Source: Corynebacterium mustelae
GTDB lineage: Bacteria > Actinomycetota > Actinomycetes > Mycobacteriales > Mycobacteriaceae
Direction of reading: 5' to 3'
Assembly: GCF_001020985.1 (NCBI RefSeq)
Contig: NZ_CP011542.1
Location: forward strand, 2,790,001-2,854,000
Length of the DNA: 64,000 nt
Made by a program: the position numbers and the translations under genes. Below the pieces are notes generated by a model. It searched no databases, was not told the origin of the DNA, and saw nothing but the letters and a program-made list of their open reading frames with translations. The first letter of the stretch is position 1. Every line of letters starts with the position of its first letter. Of the stretch, positions 22,193-30,463 are shown piece after piece.

Positions 22193-22477
22193 CTAACTGC
22201 CTACCAGGTTACGATATTCGCTGTTTTTATTGATGAATCGCTTAACCGCAGGGCAGCTTGGGGTAATGCTTAAGCCCTCGTCACGGGTTGCGTCTAAAGC
22301 TGCCTTGATAAGCGGTGTGGAAAGCCCCTGTCCCCGGAACTTCTCCAAAACAACCGTGTGGTTAAAATCGCGGTTACCCGGGTTTGGGCGATATGCTGCG
22401 AATCCGGCTTCCTCGCCATCAACGGATATGACAAAGCGGTTGTTTTCTGGTTCATGAGTGATTGATGGTGATTCCAT
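22193..22477 (-). CDS. small GNAT-type N-acetyltransferase
   Basis: A 94-residue protein of the compact GNAT group (YjdJ/GTP1-like), cytosolic. The acetyl-CoA-binding part reads VVLEKFRGQGLSTPLIKAALDATRDEG, and the segment LSITPSCPAVKRFINKN is characteristic of this small group, in which a Cys (here in SCPAV) is conserved. The N-terminus FVISVDGEEAGFAAYR forms the first strands. The substrate is not known for most members. Start at ATG 22477 with an AGGAG site. It is convergent with cysE and divergent from the hexapeptide-repeat gene. Confidence 0.85.
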   Translation of the reverse strand: MESPSITHEPENNRFVISVDGEEAGFAAYRPNPGNRDFNHTVVLEKFRGQGLSTPLIKAALDATRDEGLSITPSCPAVKRFINKNSEYRNLVGS

Positions 22478-22670
22478 TACGTAGCTCCTTTACTAATGTG
22501 CTAACTATCTAAACGGAGCACTCCGGCGGATTCTAATAATCGCGTACCAGAGCCGCACCGTAGTGATTCATTCTAATGGCACCTATCATAGGATGAGTAA
22601 CTCCCAGCCAGTGCGCTGTCGCAGCCTTGGGTTAAGATCCGCCTTTCGAGACTAAGGTTTTTAAAAACTT

Positions 22671-23597
22671 ATGACCAAACACTTCGAACTCACCGATGAA
22701 ACTTTGCTGGTTGAAGGGGTAACCCTATACCGGATACGGGCTACCCGCGATCTGCCACATAAACATCGGGTTGTAAGATCCGGCGATCTTGGCGGTTGGG
22801 TGGAATCGAAAGACAACCTTTCAGAAAACGCCTGGGTGTACGACGAAGCGAAGATCTATGGTTTTGGCAACGCCACAGGCACCGCGCTGGTATTCGGGCA
22901 CGCTGAGGTGTATGGGCACGCACAAGTAAGCGGAACCGCCCAGGTTTCCGGAAACGCTAAGGTATTTGACTTCGGGCATGTGCACGACGGCATGGTGTAC
23001 GGCAATGCCCAGGTATATGGGCATTGCGAAATCACAAGTAACGCAAAAGTGTACGACGATGCGATCGTTCATGGCTTCGCGCAGGTAACGGATCAAGCAT
23101 GTGTGTACGGTGCGGCTAAGGTGTACGGGCATGCGAGCGTCGAAAAGCAAGCAGAAGTCTACGGCAACGCTGAGGTTTTCGACTTCGTCAGCGTCTCCGG
23201 CTCCGCCCGAGTATGCGATAGCGCACGGGTTTTCGGCCATGTTGTGATAACCAATTGCGGCGGTGTGCGAGACGATGCGGAAGTGTTCGGCTACACCGAA
23301 GTGGATACTCGCATGCCAATCGGCGGAAACGCCTTAGTGTCGGGGCATGTGAGCATACCGGTGGCCGCAATGATCGCAGGTGACGCGCGCATATCCGGGC
23401 CGCATCATGTCCGGGTAGCACGAGTCGGCTCAGGCCCTTGGGTGACCACATATCGCACCGCGAATGGTCACCGCATCTGGTACGACTCATGGGTGGGAAC
23501 ACTGTCTCAGTTACGTTCGGAAATCGGCACGGAACCAAACTGGGCCGCTGAATGCGATGCCATTGAAAAATTTTTGGCTAGTTGGGACGAAGAATAG
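22671..23597 (+). CDS. YdcK-like hexapeptide-repeat protein, copy 1
   Basis: A 308-residue protein of the E. coli YdcK-like group. After an N-terminal head (FELTDETLLVEGVTLYRIRATRDLP, then GDLGGWVESKDNLSENAWVYDEA) there are about 20 hexapeptide turns of the type [A/V]-x-V-[Y/S/F]-G-x (AEVYGHAQVSGTAQVSGNAKV), which make a left-handed beta-helix. A C-terminal domain contains GHRIWYDSWVGTLSQLRSEI. No acetyltransferase active-site His is obvious. No signal peptide, so cytosolic. It overlaps the next paralogue by 1 bp (TAGTG), so they are co-translated. Function unknown. Confidence 0.85.
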   Translation: MTKHFELTDETLLVEGVTLYRIRATRDLPHKHRVVRSGDLGGWVESKDNLSENAWVYDEAKIYGFGNATGTALVFGHAEVYGHAQVSGTAQVSGNAKVFDFGHVHDGMVYGNAQVYGHCEITSNAKVYDDAIVHGFAQVTDQACVYGAAKVYGHASVEKQAEVYGNAEVFDFVSVSGSARVCDSARVFGHVVITNCGGVRDDAEVFGYTEVDTRMPIGGNALVSGHVSIPVAAMIAGDARISGPHHVRVARVGSGPWVTTYRTANGHRIWYDSWVGTLSQLRSEIGTEPNWAAECDAIEKFLASWDEE

Positions 23598-24472
23598 TGG
23601 CGCATTTCGAGTTCACCGACGAAACCTTAACCCTAGGTGACACGGTACTCCACCGCATTCGCGCCACCACCGACATAGCTGGACACATTGAGCGCGGCGA
23701 ACTCGGCGGCTGGGTGGAGTCGCCACGAAACCTCACAGGTGCAGCCTGGGTTGCGGACGAAGCAAAGGTGTATGGCAATGCCTGGGTGACCGATGAAGCG
23801 CGGGTATCGGGCACCGCCGAAGTCTTCGACTCCGCCAATATCTGCGGCTTAGCGCAGGTCGGCGACAACGCCCGGGTTTTCGAAAACGCGCGGATGTTCG
23901 ACCAAACCGCGATCTCCGGCAATGCCCAGCTAAGCGGTAACGCTGAACTCCTTATGGATTCTTTCGTTTCCGACAATGCGATCGTGTGCGAAACCGCTGT
24001 ACTCACCGACAGCGCACAGGCACGCGGTGACAGCTGGGTGGGCGGATTCGCCTGCTTACACGGCGCAAGCGTTGCTACCGGCAACGCCAAGATTTCCGGC
24101 CGAGTATGGCTTTTCGACGCCCCCACTATCCGCGACAACGCAACCATCTCCGGTCACATCACAATCTGCGGCGGCCCCACTATCGCCACCACAGCACAGA
24201 TTACGTCCGCTGAAGACATAATAAGCATCGTCCTAGCGGCAGACTGCGCCGAAACCATCACCGCCTATCGGTGCTGCACCGGGCATAGGATTCATTACGG
24301 CGATTGGGACGGCACCCTTGACGGGTTCCGCACCGAGATTACCCGACGCGCGGAAACTAACTGGCCACAAGCAAACGCCGGTGCTGCGTCGCTTAATCGG
24401 TGGCGCTACGAATTGGATCAGCTAACAAACCTGCTGGCCAGCCGGGTGGAATTTTGGGAAAGCAATAACTAA
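23597..24472 (+). CDS. YdcK-like hexapeptide-repeat protein, copy 2
   Basis: A 291-residue paralogue of copy 1, beginning at the GTG that overlaps the previous stop codon (FEFTDETLTLGDTVLHRIRATTDI). It has the same layout: head with GELGGWVESPRNL, a beta-helix of degenerate hexapeptides (AKVYGNAWVTDEARVSGTAEVF), and a C-terminal GHRIHYGDWDGTLDGFRTEI module. The repeats are less regular than in copy 1 (NAELLMDSFVSDNA). Upstream TTG at 23582 is possible but unneeded. A terminator follows immediately. It may form mixed trimers with copy 1; this is speculative. Confidence 0.85.
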   Translation: MAHFEFTDETLTLGDTVLHRIRATTDIAGHIERGELGGWVESPRNLTGAAWVADEAKVYGNAWVTDEARVSGTAEVFDSANICGLAQVGDNARVFENARMFDQTAISGNAQLSGNAELLMDSFVSDNAIVCETAVLTDSAQARGDSWVGGFACLHGASVATGNAKISGRVWLFDAPTIRDNATISGHITICGGPTIATTAQITSAEDIISIVLAADCAETITAYRCCTGHRIHYGDWDGTLDGFRTEITRRAETNWPQANAGAASLNRWRYELDQLTNLLASRVEFWESNN

Positions 24473-24504
24473 CGCCCCAACACCATCAAAGATGTTGGGG
24501 CGTT
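24471..24504. terminator. terminator after the hexapeptide pair
   Basis: AACGCCCCAACA/TGTTGGGGCGTT makes a perfect 12-bp stem with a 10-nt loop, overlapping the stop codon of copy 2 and serving convergent tRNA-Phe too. Confidence 0.85.
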
Positions 24505-24511
24505 ATAAATG

Positions 24512-24584
24512 TGGCACGGACCAGGATCGAACTGGTGACCTTCCACTTTTCAGGCGGACGCTCTACCGACTGAGCTACCGCGCC
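24512..24584 (-). tRNA. tRNA-Phe (anticodon GAA)
   Basis: Minus-strand cloverleaf with acceptor GGCGCGG pairing with CCGTGCC. The anticodon loop CTGAAAA gives GAA, and the T-arm contains AGTTCGATCCT. CCA is not encoded. It is 22 bp downstream of tRNA-Asp, in the same transcript. Confidence 0.95.
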
Positions 24585-24606
24585 ACCGGCTGATTACTCA
24601 ACCTAG

Positions 24607-24680
24607 CGACCCTGACGGGGCTCGAACCCGCGACCTCCGCCGTGACAGGGCGGCGCGCTAACCAACTGCGCCACAGGGCC
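24607..24680 (-). tRNA. tRNA-Asp (anticodon GTC), copy 1
   Basis: Minus-strand cloverleaf with acceptor GGCCCTG pairing with CAGGGTC, D-loop CAGTTGGTTAG, anticodon loop CTGTCAC (GTC), T-arm GGGTTCGAGCCCC. It is identical to the copy at 29443-29516; the two flank irtAB. Confidence 0.96.
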
Positions 24681-24943
24681 AAAATTGTGATAGAAAGTTT
24701 CCCTTCAACGTTTGATAACAATACACAGCATTATCAAGACTAATCAAATCCGCAGGTAAAAGATGATATAGCCGCCAGTCACGTCAGTGAACTACCGCGC
24801 AAATTCCACACCTTATGCCAGGCGCCATGCGGCAACCACCACATCCTTTTTAGGCAAACCCCGGAGATACATACATTCGTTTCAATAATCGCAGCAAAGC
24901 GGAAGCACCCCAGCGCAGCAATTTTCCCCAAAAACATTGTAAT
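24681..24943. other. leader region upstream of irtA
   Basis: AT-rich, no gene seen. It would contain the promoter of the tRNA-Asp/Phe transcript on the minus strand and part of the irtA control region on the plus strand. Confidence 0.35.
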
Positions 24944-24962
24944 TAAGGGTCGCCTACCCTAA
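24944..24962. promoter_or_regulatory. DtxR/IdeR-type iron box of irtAB
   Basis: TAAGGGTCGCCTACCCTAA matches 15 of 19 positions of the DtxR/IdeR consensus (TTAGGTTAGCCTAACCTAA) and keeps the palindrome. It is 140 bp before irtA. Iron-loaded DtxR would repress the importer. Confidence 0.75.
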
Positions 24963-25102
24963 ACTTTCCGGCAATAAACATTACGTTTCGTCACACCGCT
25001 GCATAGGGCTCGTTCCGGGATAACTTAACCCTCGTCTGTTTGGTCTCCAGTGGCTGGATCACACCTGAACCTGCACAGTGATGGAACAGGAGGAGGCTTA
25101 CC

Positions 25103-27631
25103 GTGAGTAAAGGAATTCAAGGAGCAGTACTCCGGGCCCTTGGTGCCAAGGAACATCTGGCGACCGTCACAGGTTCCGACTGGATCACCCCGCATGTGCT
25201 GCGTGTAGATTTCCATTCCACCCACCTACTTGACCCAGCGGGTGAATCCCCCAGCGCCTGGGTACGCGGCTGGTTTCCAGATCCTGATGGTAAAAATACT
25301 CTCCACCAGCGTGGATACACCTTCCTAGACTCCGATTCAACGACTGGCACTTTTTCCATCGCATTCCTGGTCCACGAACCTGCCGGGCCTGCCTCCACCT
25401 GGGCTGTGAACGCCCAGCCAGGAGATGAGATCGTGTTTCAGCGCTATGGCAGCGAGGGTTTTAACCCGTCGGATCCGCCCCCAGTTGGCTATCTGCTGCT
25501 TGGTGATGCAGCTTCATGGCCAGGGATACAATCGATCGTCGCATCCCTTCCCATCGATGTGCCAATCAAGGTGATTATGGAGCAGCATCACGAAGCGGAT
25601 AATAAGCTCCCCTTCCCCAAACACCCGAACCTCTCCGTCACATGGGTACCCACCGGTGGAGATTCCCGCACATTAGTCAATGCGCTCAGGGGCACTGACT
25701 ACCACGGTTGGCGCACGTGGGTTGCCGCAGAATCGGTAGCCACCCGGTTGGTGCGGCAAGCCCTACAGATCGACCACGGCCAGAACAAGGGAACCATGCA
25801 TGCCCAAGCCTACTGGGTACACGGCAAAGCAATGGGCAAAAAAGTCGAGGTGGAAACCACCGCAGAACAATCCACAGACCAGGTGGCACGACCTGCATCA
25901 GCCGTCGACAAGGCAGAATCTACCCCATCGATACTGCGGCCCGCCCGAACTGCACTGATCACCGCCGGTATCGCGCAGGGATTGTTGTCGTTACTGGAAG
26001 TCGCCCCACTGATTCTGTTCGCGGAACTTGCGCGCCGCCTGCTTACTGGGGCCGAGCGCGACGTTTTAGTCTCCCTCGGCATAACGGGAACAATCATTAT
26101 GCTTGCTGGTGCTGCAGGAACCGCATTAATGCTTTTTCTGCTGCATCTTCACGATGCCCGCTTCAGCGCCGCATTGCGAAAACGCGTGTTGCACAAACTC
26201 ACGCGAATGCCGCTGGGGTGGTTCCGACAGCGCCGCACCGCTGAGGTGAAAAAACTCGTTCAGGACGATATCAACGCCCTGCACTACCTGGTCACGCACG
26301 CTGTACCGGATCTGGTTGCAGCAGTGGTAACCCCGCTAACCATCGTGCTTTACCTGTTCACCATCGATTGGCGGCTGTGTTTCGTGTTGCTAGTACCCGT
26401 GGTTCTTTATGTGATCGTAATGCTGCGGATGGCAACCGCCGACAAGCCGCGGATGCGCAAAATGTTGCGATACAACGCTACACTTCCCGGTGACGCTGAA
26501 CGCTTCATCACTGGTCAACCTGCAGCTCGTATCTTCGGCGACGATGCCACCATCAACCTGCCCCGCCAGCTGTCCGAGCTGCGTGCATTCCTCACCGCGT
26601 GGCAATTGGAAACCATCAACGCTAAATCCGCAAGCATACAACTTAATCGCCCACTCACGGTGATGGTGTTGCTCAGTGTTGCCGGCACCGTGTTGATTAC
26701 CACCGGGCTGATGCCTGCGGCTTACCTGCTACCGTTCCTTGTGCTGGGCACGAGTTTTGGCAATCGTCTCCTTTCAATCTCCTACGCTGCGAACGGATTA
26801 CAGGCTGGAATGACTGCCAAAACCGCGCTTGAGTTGATGCTCGCTTCCCCGGAACTCGCAGCGCGGTCACCCGGCGCGACTTCGGCTCCCCATAGCACCG
26901 CGCCCGCTGACATCCGCCTTCACGATGTCACTTTTGGCTACGCTCCGGGCCAGCCGATCTTAGAGAACGTCAGTCTTGCGTTGCCCCCTGGAAAGGTTAC
27001 TGCAATTGTAGGCCCATCAGGAGCTGGTAAGTCCACGATCGCGGCATTGGTGGCGAGGTTTTGGGATCCGGATTCCGGCATGATTACCTTGGATGGCACG
27101 GATATTAAAGATATCCCGGAGGCACAGTTACACAGCCACGTTGCTACCGTGTTGCAAGATGTTCAACTTATCCGTGGCACCATCCACGACAACATAGCTT
27201 TGGGGCACCCTGATGCGACCCGGGCGCAGGTGGTAGCGGCCGCTACGACGGCTTTTATCGACCAGGTTATTCAGCAATTGCCGGCAGGCTACGACACCGT
27301 GGTGGATCGGGATAGCCTTTCTGGTGGTCAGCGGCAGCGTATTGCTATCGCCCGGGCGTTATTGGGTAATCCACGTGCGGTGATTTTGGATGAGGCCACC
27401 GCAGCGGCCGACCCGGACTCAGAGTGGGCAATCCGACAGGGGCTTAGTCAGCTCCTTAAAGGTCGCACTGTGCTAATCATCGCGCACCGGCTGCATACCA
27501 TCGCGGACGCGGACACGATTGTTGTGCTGGACAAGGGGCGCATCGTTGAGAAAGGCACCGATAGTGCCCTGCGGAAACGGGGTGGCCTGTACGCTACTTT
27601 GACCGATAACGCTCGGAAGGCCCTGCAATAA
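25103..27631 (+). CDS. irtA: IrtA-type siderophore ABC importer with flavin reductase domain
   Basis: An 842-residue inner-membrane protein. Residues ~1-250 are a siderophore-interacting (SIP) flavin-reductase domain, with QRGYTF (the R-x-Y-T flavin motif) and YLLLGDAASWPGI for NADPH. A membrane domain with about six helices follows (~276-570). The last ~240 residues are an ABC ATPase: Walker A VGPSGAGKST (~636), signature LSGGQRQR, Walker B AVILDEATAAADPDSE, H-loop IAHRLH. In mycobacteria IrtA pairs with IrtB to import ferric carboxymycobactin or mycobactin and reduce the iron at the membrane. Start is GTG 25103 after AGGAGGAGG. It overlaps irtB by 1 bp and sits behind an iron box. The siderophore used here is unknown. 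Confidence 0.92.
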   Translation: MSKGIQGAVLRALGAKEHLATVTGSDWITPHVLRVDFHSTHLLDPAGESPSAWVRGWFPDPDGKNTLHQRGYTFLDSDSTTGTFSIAFLVHEPAGPASTWAVNAQPGDEIVFQRYGSEGFNPSDPPPVGYLLLGDAASWPGIQSIVASLPIDVPIKVIMEQHHEADNKLPFPKHPNLSVTWVPTGGDSRTLVNALRGTDYHGWRTWVAAESVATRLVRQALQIDHGQNKGTMHAQAYWVHGKAMGKKVEVETTAEQSTDQVARPASAVDKAESTPSILRPARTALITAGIAQGLLSLLEVAPLILFAELARRLLTGAERDVLVSLGITGTIIMLAGAAGTALMLFLLHLHDARFSAALRKRVLHKLTRMPLGWFRQRRTAEVKKLVQDDINALHYLVTHAVPDLVAAVVTPLTIVLYLFTIDWRLCFVLLVPVVLYVIVMLRMATADKPRMRKMLRYNATLPGDAERFITGQPAARIFGDDATINLPRQLSELRAFLTAWQLETINAKSASIQLNRPLTVMVLLSVAGTVLITTGLMPAAYLLPFLVLGTSFGNRLLSISYAANGLQAGMTAKTALELMLASPELAARSPGATSAPHSTAPADIRLHDVTFGYAPGQPILENVSLALPPGKVTAIVGPSGAGKSTIAALVARFWDPDSGMITLDGTDIKDIPEAQLHSHVATVLQDVQLIRGTIHDNIALGHPDATRAQVVAAATTAFIDQVIQQLPAGYDTVVDRDSLSGGQRQRIAIARALLGNPRAVILDEATAAADPDSEWAIRQGLSQLLKGRTVLIIAHRLHTIADADTIVVLDKGRIVEKGTDSALRKRGGLYATLTDNARKALQ

Positions 27632-29352
27632 TGCTTAAAGATTTCACCGTAATCACGGGCACCGCTGGACGCCGCTACCGGATGCTTTTTATCGGTCTGA
27701 CGCTTCTGTCAGCTGCGCTACAGGCGGCTGCTGTCATGATGCTCGTTCCTGTTCTTTCTGCGTTATTCAGCTCCAATCCGGCGTCCGCTTGGCCGTGGCT
27801 TTCCGTGCAGGTGGTTGCCGTCGCTGCCGTGTGGGTCATTGATAGCCTAGCGATGCGGGCGGGTCTGCGGCTGGGATTAATGATCATGCAGGAGATAGAA
27901 GACTCAGGCGTAGACGCCATTCGGCATCTCGACCCAAGTGACTTGCATGGCACCCGTGCATCGAAGATACGCGACTTGGTGTCTACTGCTGGCAGCGAGT
28001 CCGTTTCCGCAGTGGTGTTGTTGATTGCTCCGATTGTGCATTCGCTTGTGTTTGTTCCGCTACTGAGCCTTATGCTGCTGGTGATCGCTTGGCAGCTGGC
28101 GGCAGTCGCCGTGCTCGGTGGCCTATTGCTTGCCACCGCGTTTATTCTCGGCAGACGTGCGATTGACCGGGCAGATCGCGCTTATGCCGATTCTTCCCGG
28201 GAGCTTGACGATCGCGCGTTAGACTTTGCCTGGGCTCAGCCGACGCTGCGTTCCACCGGCGTTGCTGGTAGTGCCCTCGATAACGTTCTTCGCGCGTCCC
28301 GCAAGCGTGGGCTTCAGCTGCTTGTGTGGCAGATTCCTGGCGATACGCTCTTTAGTATCGCCTTGCAGTTGATCCTCTTGGGATTCGGCGGAGTTACCGG
28401 CTGGCTTTATCTCGACGGGGCACTTAGTGGCGCCGCAGCCGCCGCAATGGTTGTTGTTTTGCTTCGGGTCGTCGAAACCGTCGGCTCCTTGTCTTTACTG
28501 GCCACGCCTATGGCGTCGATAAGCAGGCGTCTTGACGAAGTACGAACACTGGTGGAGCAACGAAACACGCGTGGCGACTCTGAAAAACCACCGACAACCA
28601 GTAATGACGAGCCACCCGCCGTCGGCGTTAACGGGGTAAGTTTTAGCTATCCGGACGGCACTTGCGCCCTTGACAGAGTGGACCTAACAGTGCCCGCTGG
28701 CAGCTTCACTGTGATCGTGGGTGGCTCCGGCTCCGGCAAATCCACCCTGCTAGACATCCTCGCCGGCCTGCGTGAACCCACCGTCGGCGAGGTCCGATGG
28801 AACAACGTTCCAACCTCGGCGCTACTACGGCGTGCGGGCACTTCCATGATGTTCCAAACCACGGACCTGCGGCCAGGCACACTACGCGACAATGTTATGC
28901 CTGGTTCCGGTCCCGATGAGGCACCGCTTCTTGCCAGCATCGCGAAACAAGCACAGCTCACCGAGGTGCTGGCGGGGCTTCCGGATGGTTGGGATTCCCG
29001 CATCGGCGAGGGCGGCGGCACCCTATCCGGCGGTGAACGTCAGCGAGTCGGGCTCGCCCGCGCCTTGGCCAAACCCGCCGGGTTATTGCTTGTTGACGAA
29101 GCCACCTCGGCGCTTGACGCCATTACCGAGCATTCGGTTGTGGATGCATTAGGGGAACTTCGGGGCAAGCGCACCATCATCGCGGTCACGCATCGCCCCG
29201 CAATGATTCAGTTAGCAGATACCGTGGTGGTACTTGATAATGCCACAATCGCTGAGCACGGTTCAGTTGACGACTTACTCGCCCGGGGTGGCATGTTCGC
29301 TGATCTGTGGGACAGGTGGCGGGCCGTCGAAAAGTGGCAAGTTCGCTCTTAA
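27631..29352 (+). CDS. irtB: IrtB-type siderophore ABC importer half
   Basis: A 573-residue ABC half-transporter: about six membrane helices (residues ~15-300), then an ATPase domain with Walker A VGGSGSGKST, signature LSGGERQR, Walker B LLLVDEATSALDA and H-loop VTHRP. No SIP domain. The start overlaps the irtA stop (TAATG), so translation is coupled and the two halves should form one heterodimer. Although it has the fold of an exporter, IrtAB is known to import. A strong bidirectional terminator follows at 29392. Confidence 0.92.
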   Translation: MLKDFTVITGTAGRRYRMLFIGLTLLSAALQAAAVMMLVPVLSALFSSNPASAWPWLSVQVVAVAAVWVIDSLAMRAGLRLGLMIMQEIEDSGVDAIRHLDPSDLHGTRASKIRDLVSTAGSESVSAVVLLIAPIVHSLVFVPLLSLMLLVIAWQLAAVAVLGGLLLATAFILGRRAIDRADRAYADSSRELDDRALDFAWAQPTLRSTGVAGSALDNVLRASRKRGLQLLVWQIPGDTLFSIALQLILLGFGGVTGWLYLDGALSGAAAAAMVVVLLRVVETVGSLSLLATPMASISRRLDEVRTLVEQRNTRGDSEKPPTTSNDEPPAVGVNGVSFSYPDGTCALDRVDLTVPAGSFTVIVGGSGSGKSTLLDILAGLREPTVGEVRWNNVPTSALLRRAGTSMMFQTTDLRPGTLRDNVMPGSGPDEAPLLASIAKQAQLTEVLAGLPDGWDSRIGEGGGTLSGGERQRVGLARALAKPAGLLLVDEATSALDAITEHSVVDALGELRGKRTIIAVTHRPAMIQLADTVVVLDNATIAEHGSVDDLLARGGMFADLWDRWRAVEKWQVRS

Positions 29353-29391
29353 CCGCACTCCCCTACCCGGCATTGAAAATACCGAAAACCA

Positions 29392-29433
29392 CATGTGGGG
29401 TGAGAAGAACTTTCATCCTTCTCACCCCACATG
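29392..29433. terminator. bidirectional terminator between irtB and tRNA-Asp
   Basis: CATGTGGGGTGAGAAG and CTTCTCACCCCACATG form a perfect 16-bp stem with a 10-nt loop, between convergent genes. Confidence 0.85.
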
Positions 29434-29442
29434 CGTGAAATG

Positions 29443-29516
29443 CGACCCTGACGGGGCTCGAACCCGCGACCTCCGCCGTGACAGGGCGGCGCGCTAACCA
29501 ACTGCGCCACAGGGCC
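29443..29516 (-). tRNA. tRNA-Asp (anticodon GTC), copy 2
   Basis: Same cloverleaf and same sequence as the gene at 24607-24680. Including flanking bases, 76 bp are identical (24606-24681 and 29442-29517). It follows tRNA-Glu in the same transcript. Confidence 0.96.
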
Positions 29517-29529
29517 ATATTCATTTAAA

Positions 29530-29555
29530 AACACCCTTACTTAAATAAGGGTGTT
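29530..29555. terminator. hairpin between tRNA-Glu and tRNA-Asp
   Basis: AACACCCTTA/TAAGGGTGTT is a 10-bp stem with a 6-nt loop. It may attenuate or only be a processing site, as both tRNAs read in the same direction. Confidence 0.55.
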
Positions 29556-29557
29556 AG

Positions 29558-29630
29558 TACTCCCAACGGGATTCGAACCCGTGTTGCCGCCGTGAAAGGG
29601 CGGAGTCCTAGGCCCCTAGACGATGGGAGC
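29558..29630 (-). tRNA. tRNA-Glu (anticodon TTC)
   Basis: Minus-strand cloverleaf with acceptor GCTCCCA pairing with TGGGAGT, anticodon loop CTTTCAC (TTC), and T-arm GGGTTCGAATCCC. The accessory region 29.7-43.5 kb starts right behind its 5' end. Confidence 0.95.
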
Positions 29631-29745
29631 AAGCAGATAGTGTCGCACCAAGTTTTACCCTAGTGCTTTCCTAAGCAGCTGGAAGAAAACTATACTTTAG
29701 ACACCAAGCTTTGGCAAAACCGCAGTTAAACCCACCAAAACCACC

Positions 29746-30384
29746 TTATTTAATAAGCCCCTGCAACACCTGAATCGCCACCGCCACAACAATCGCGTTA
29801 TAGAAAAACGCCACAATACTATGCAGCAACACCACCCGCCTACCCGACGGCCGCACCACCGTCGGATCCGATGTGGCAAAAGACGAACCAATGGTGAAGG
29901 CGAAATACAGATAGTCCATTAGTTCCGCCCGGCGCGTATCGCCATCGCCGGGAAACTGAAACACTCCACGTTTCTCGGACGCATCAATCATTTCATAAAT
30001 CTGAGCGAAGCCAATCTGCATCAACATCCAGGAAAGCACCACCCCAATAGCTGCAACCATTGCATCCACCGAGGAATCAGCATGAACCTCTTGCTTTGCA
30101 ATCAAAGCTATAACCGCCGAGTTAATGCCGGTAAGACTCGCAAGCTGCGTAAACCACCAGGACATCCGCAAGATTCGCTTTCGATCCACCGGAGCCACAT
30201 TTGGGGCTTCAATTCCACCCCAGGCCGCAACAAATACCAGAACCACGTAGATGGCCGCGAGCAGCTCCCAACCAATCAAAACAGCAAATTCATCGACAAT
30301 CAGGTAGGAAATGCTTGAGACGATAATGATCGTCTCAATGACAAGTTTTATCCACCAAAAATGATTGCGAAAGATTGTTTCCAT
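29746..30384 (-). CDS. DUF1345 membrane protein
   Basis: A 212-residue membrane protein with five to six helices. The C-terminal signature YLYFAFTIGSSFATSDPTVVRPSGRRVVLLHSIVAFFYNAIVVAVAI is that of DUF1345 proteins, which often have FxFTIGTSFAxSDV in this position. The inner Met at 30384 (METIFRNHFWWIK) is taken as the start because it directly precedes the first helix; a frame exists back to 30438. No function is known for the family. It diverges from the DUF2335 gene. Confidence 0.8.
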   Translation of the reverse strand: METIFRNHFWWIKLVIETIIIVSSISYLIVDEFAVLIGWELLAAIYVVLVFVAAWGGIEAPNVAPVDRKRILRMSWWFTQLASLTGINSAVIALIAKQEVHADSSVDAMVAAIGVVLSWMLMQIGFAQIYEMIDASEKRGVFQFPGDGDTRRAELMDYLYFAFTIGSSFATSDPTVVRPSGRRVVLLHSIVAFFYNAIVVAVAIQVLQGLIK

Positions 30385-30463
30385 GCATTTCACTGTGGCA
30401 TGAAGCGGGGGCGGGTTCAAGGGTTTTTGATGGGGCACGAGACAGGAAAAACTGTCATCACTG

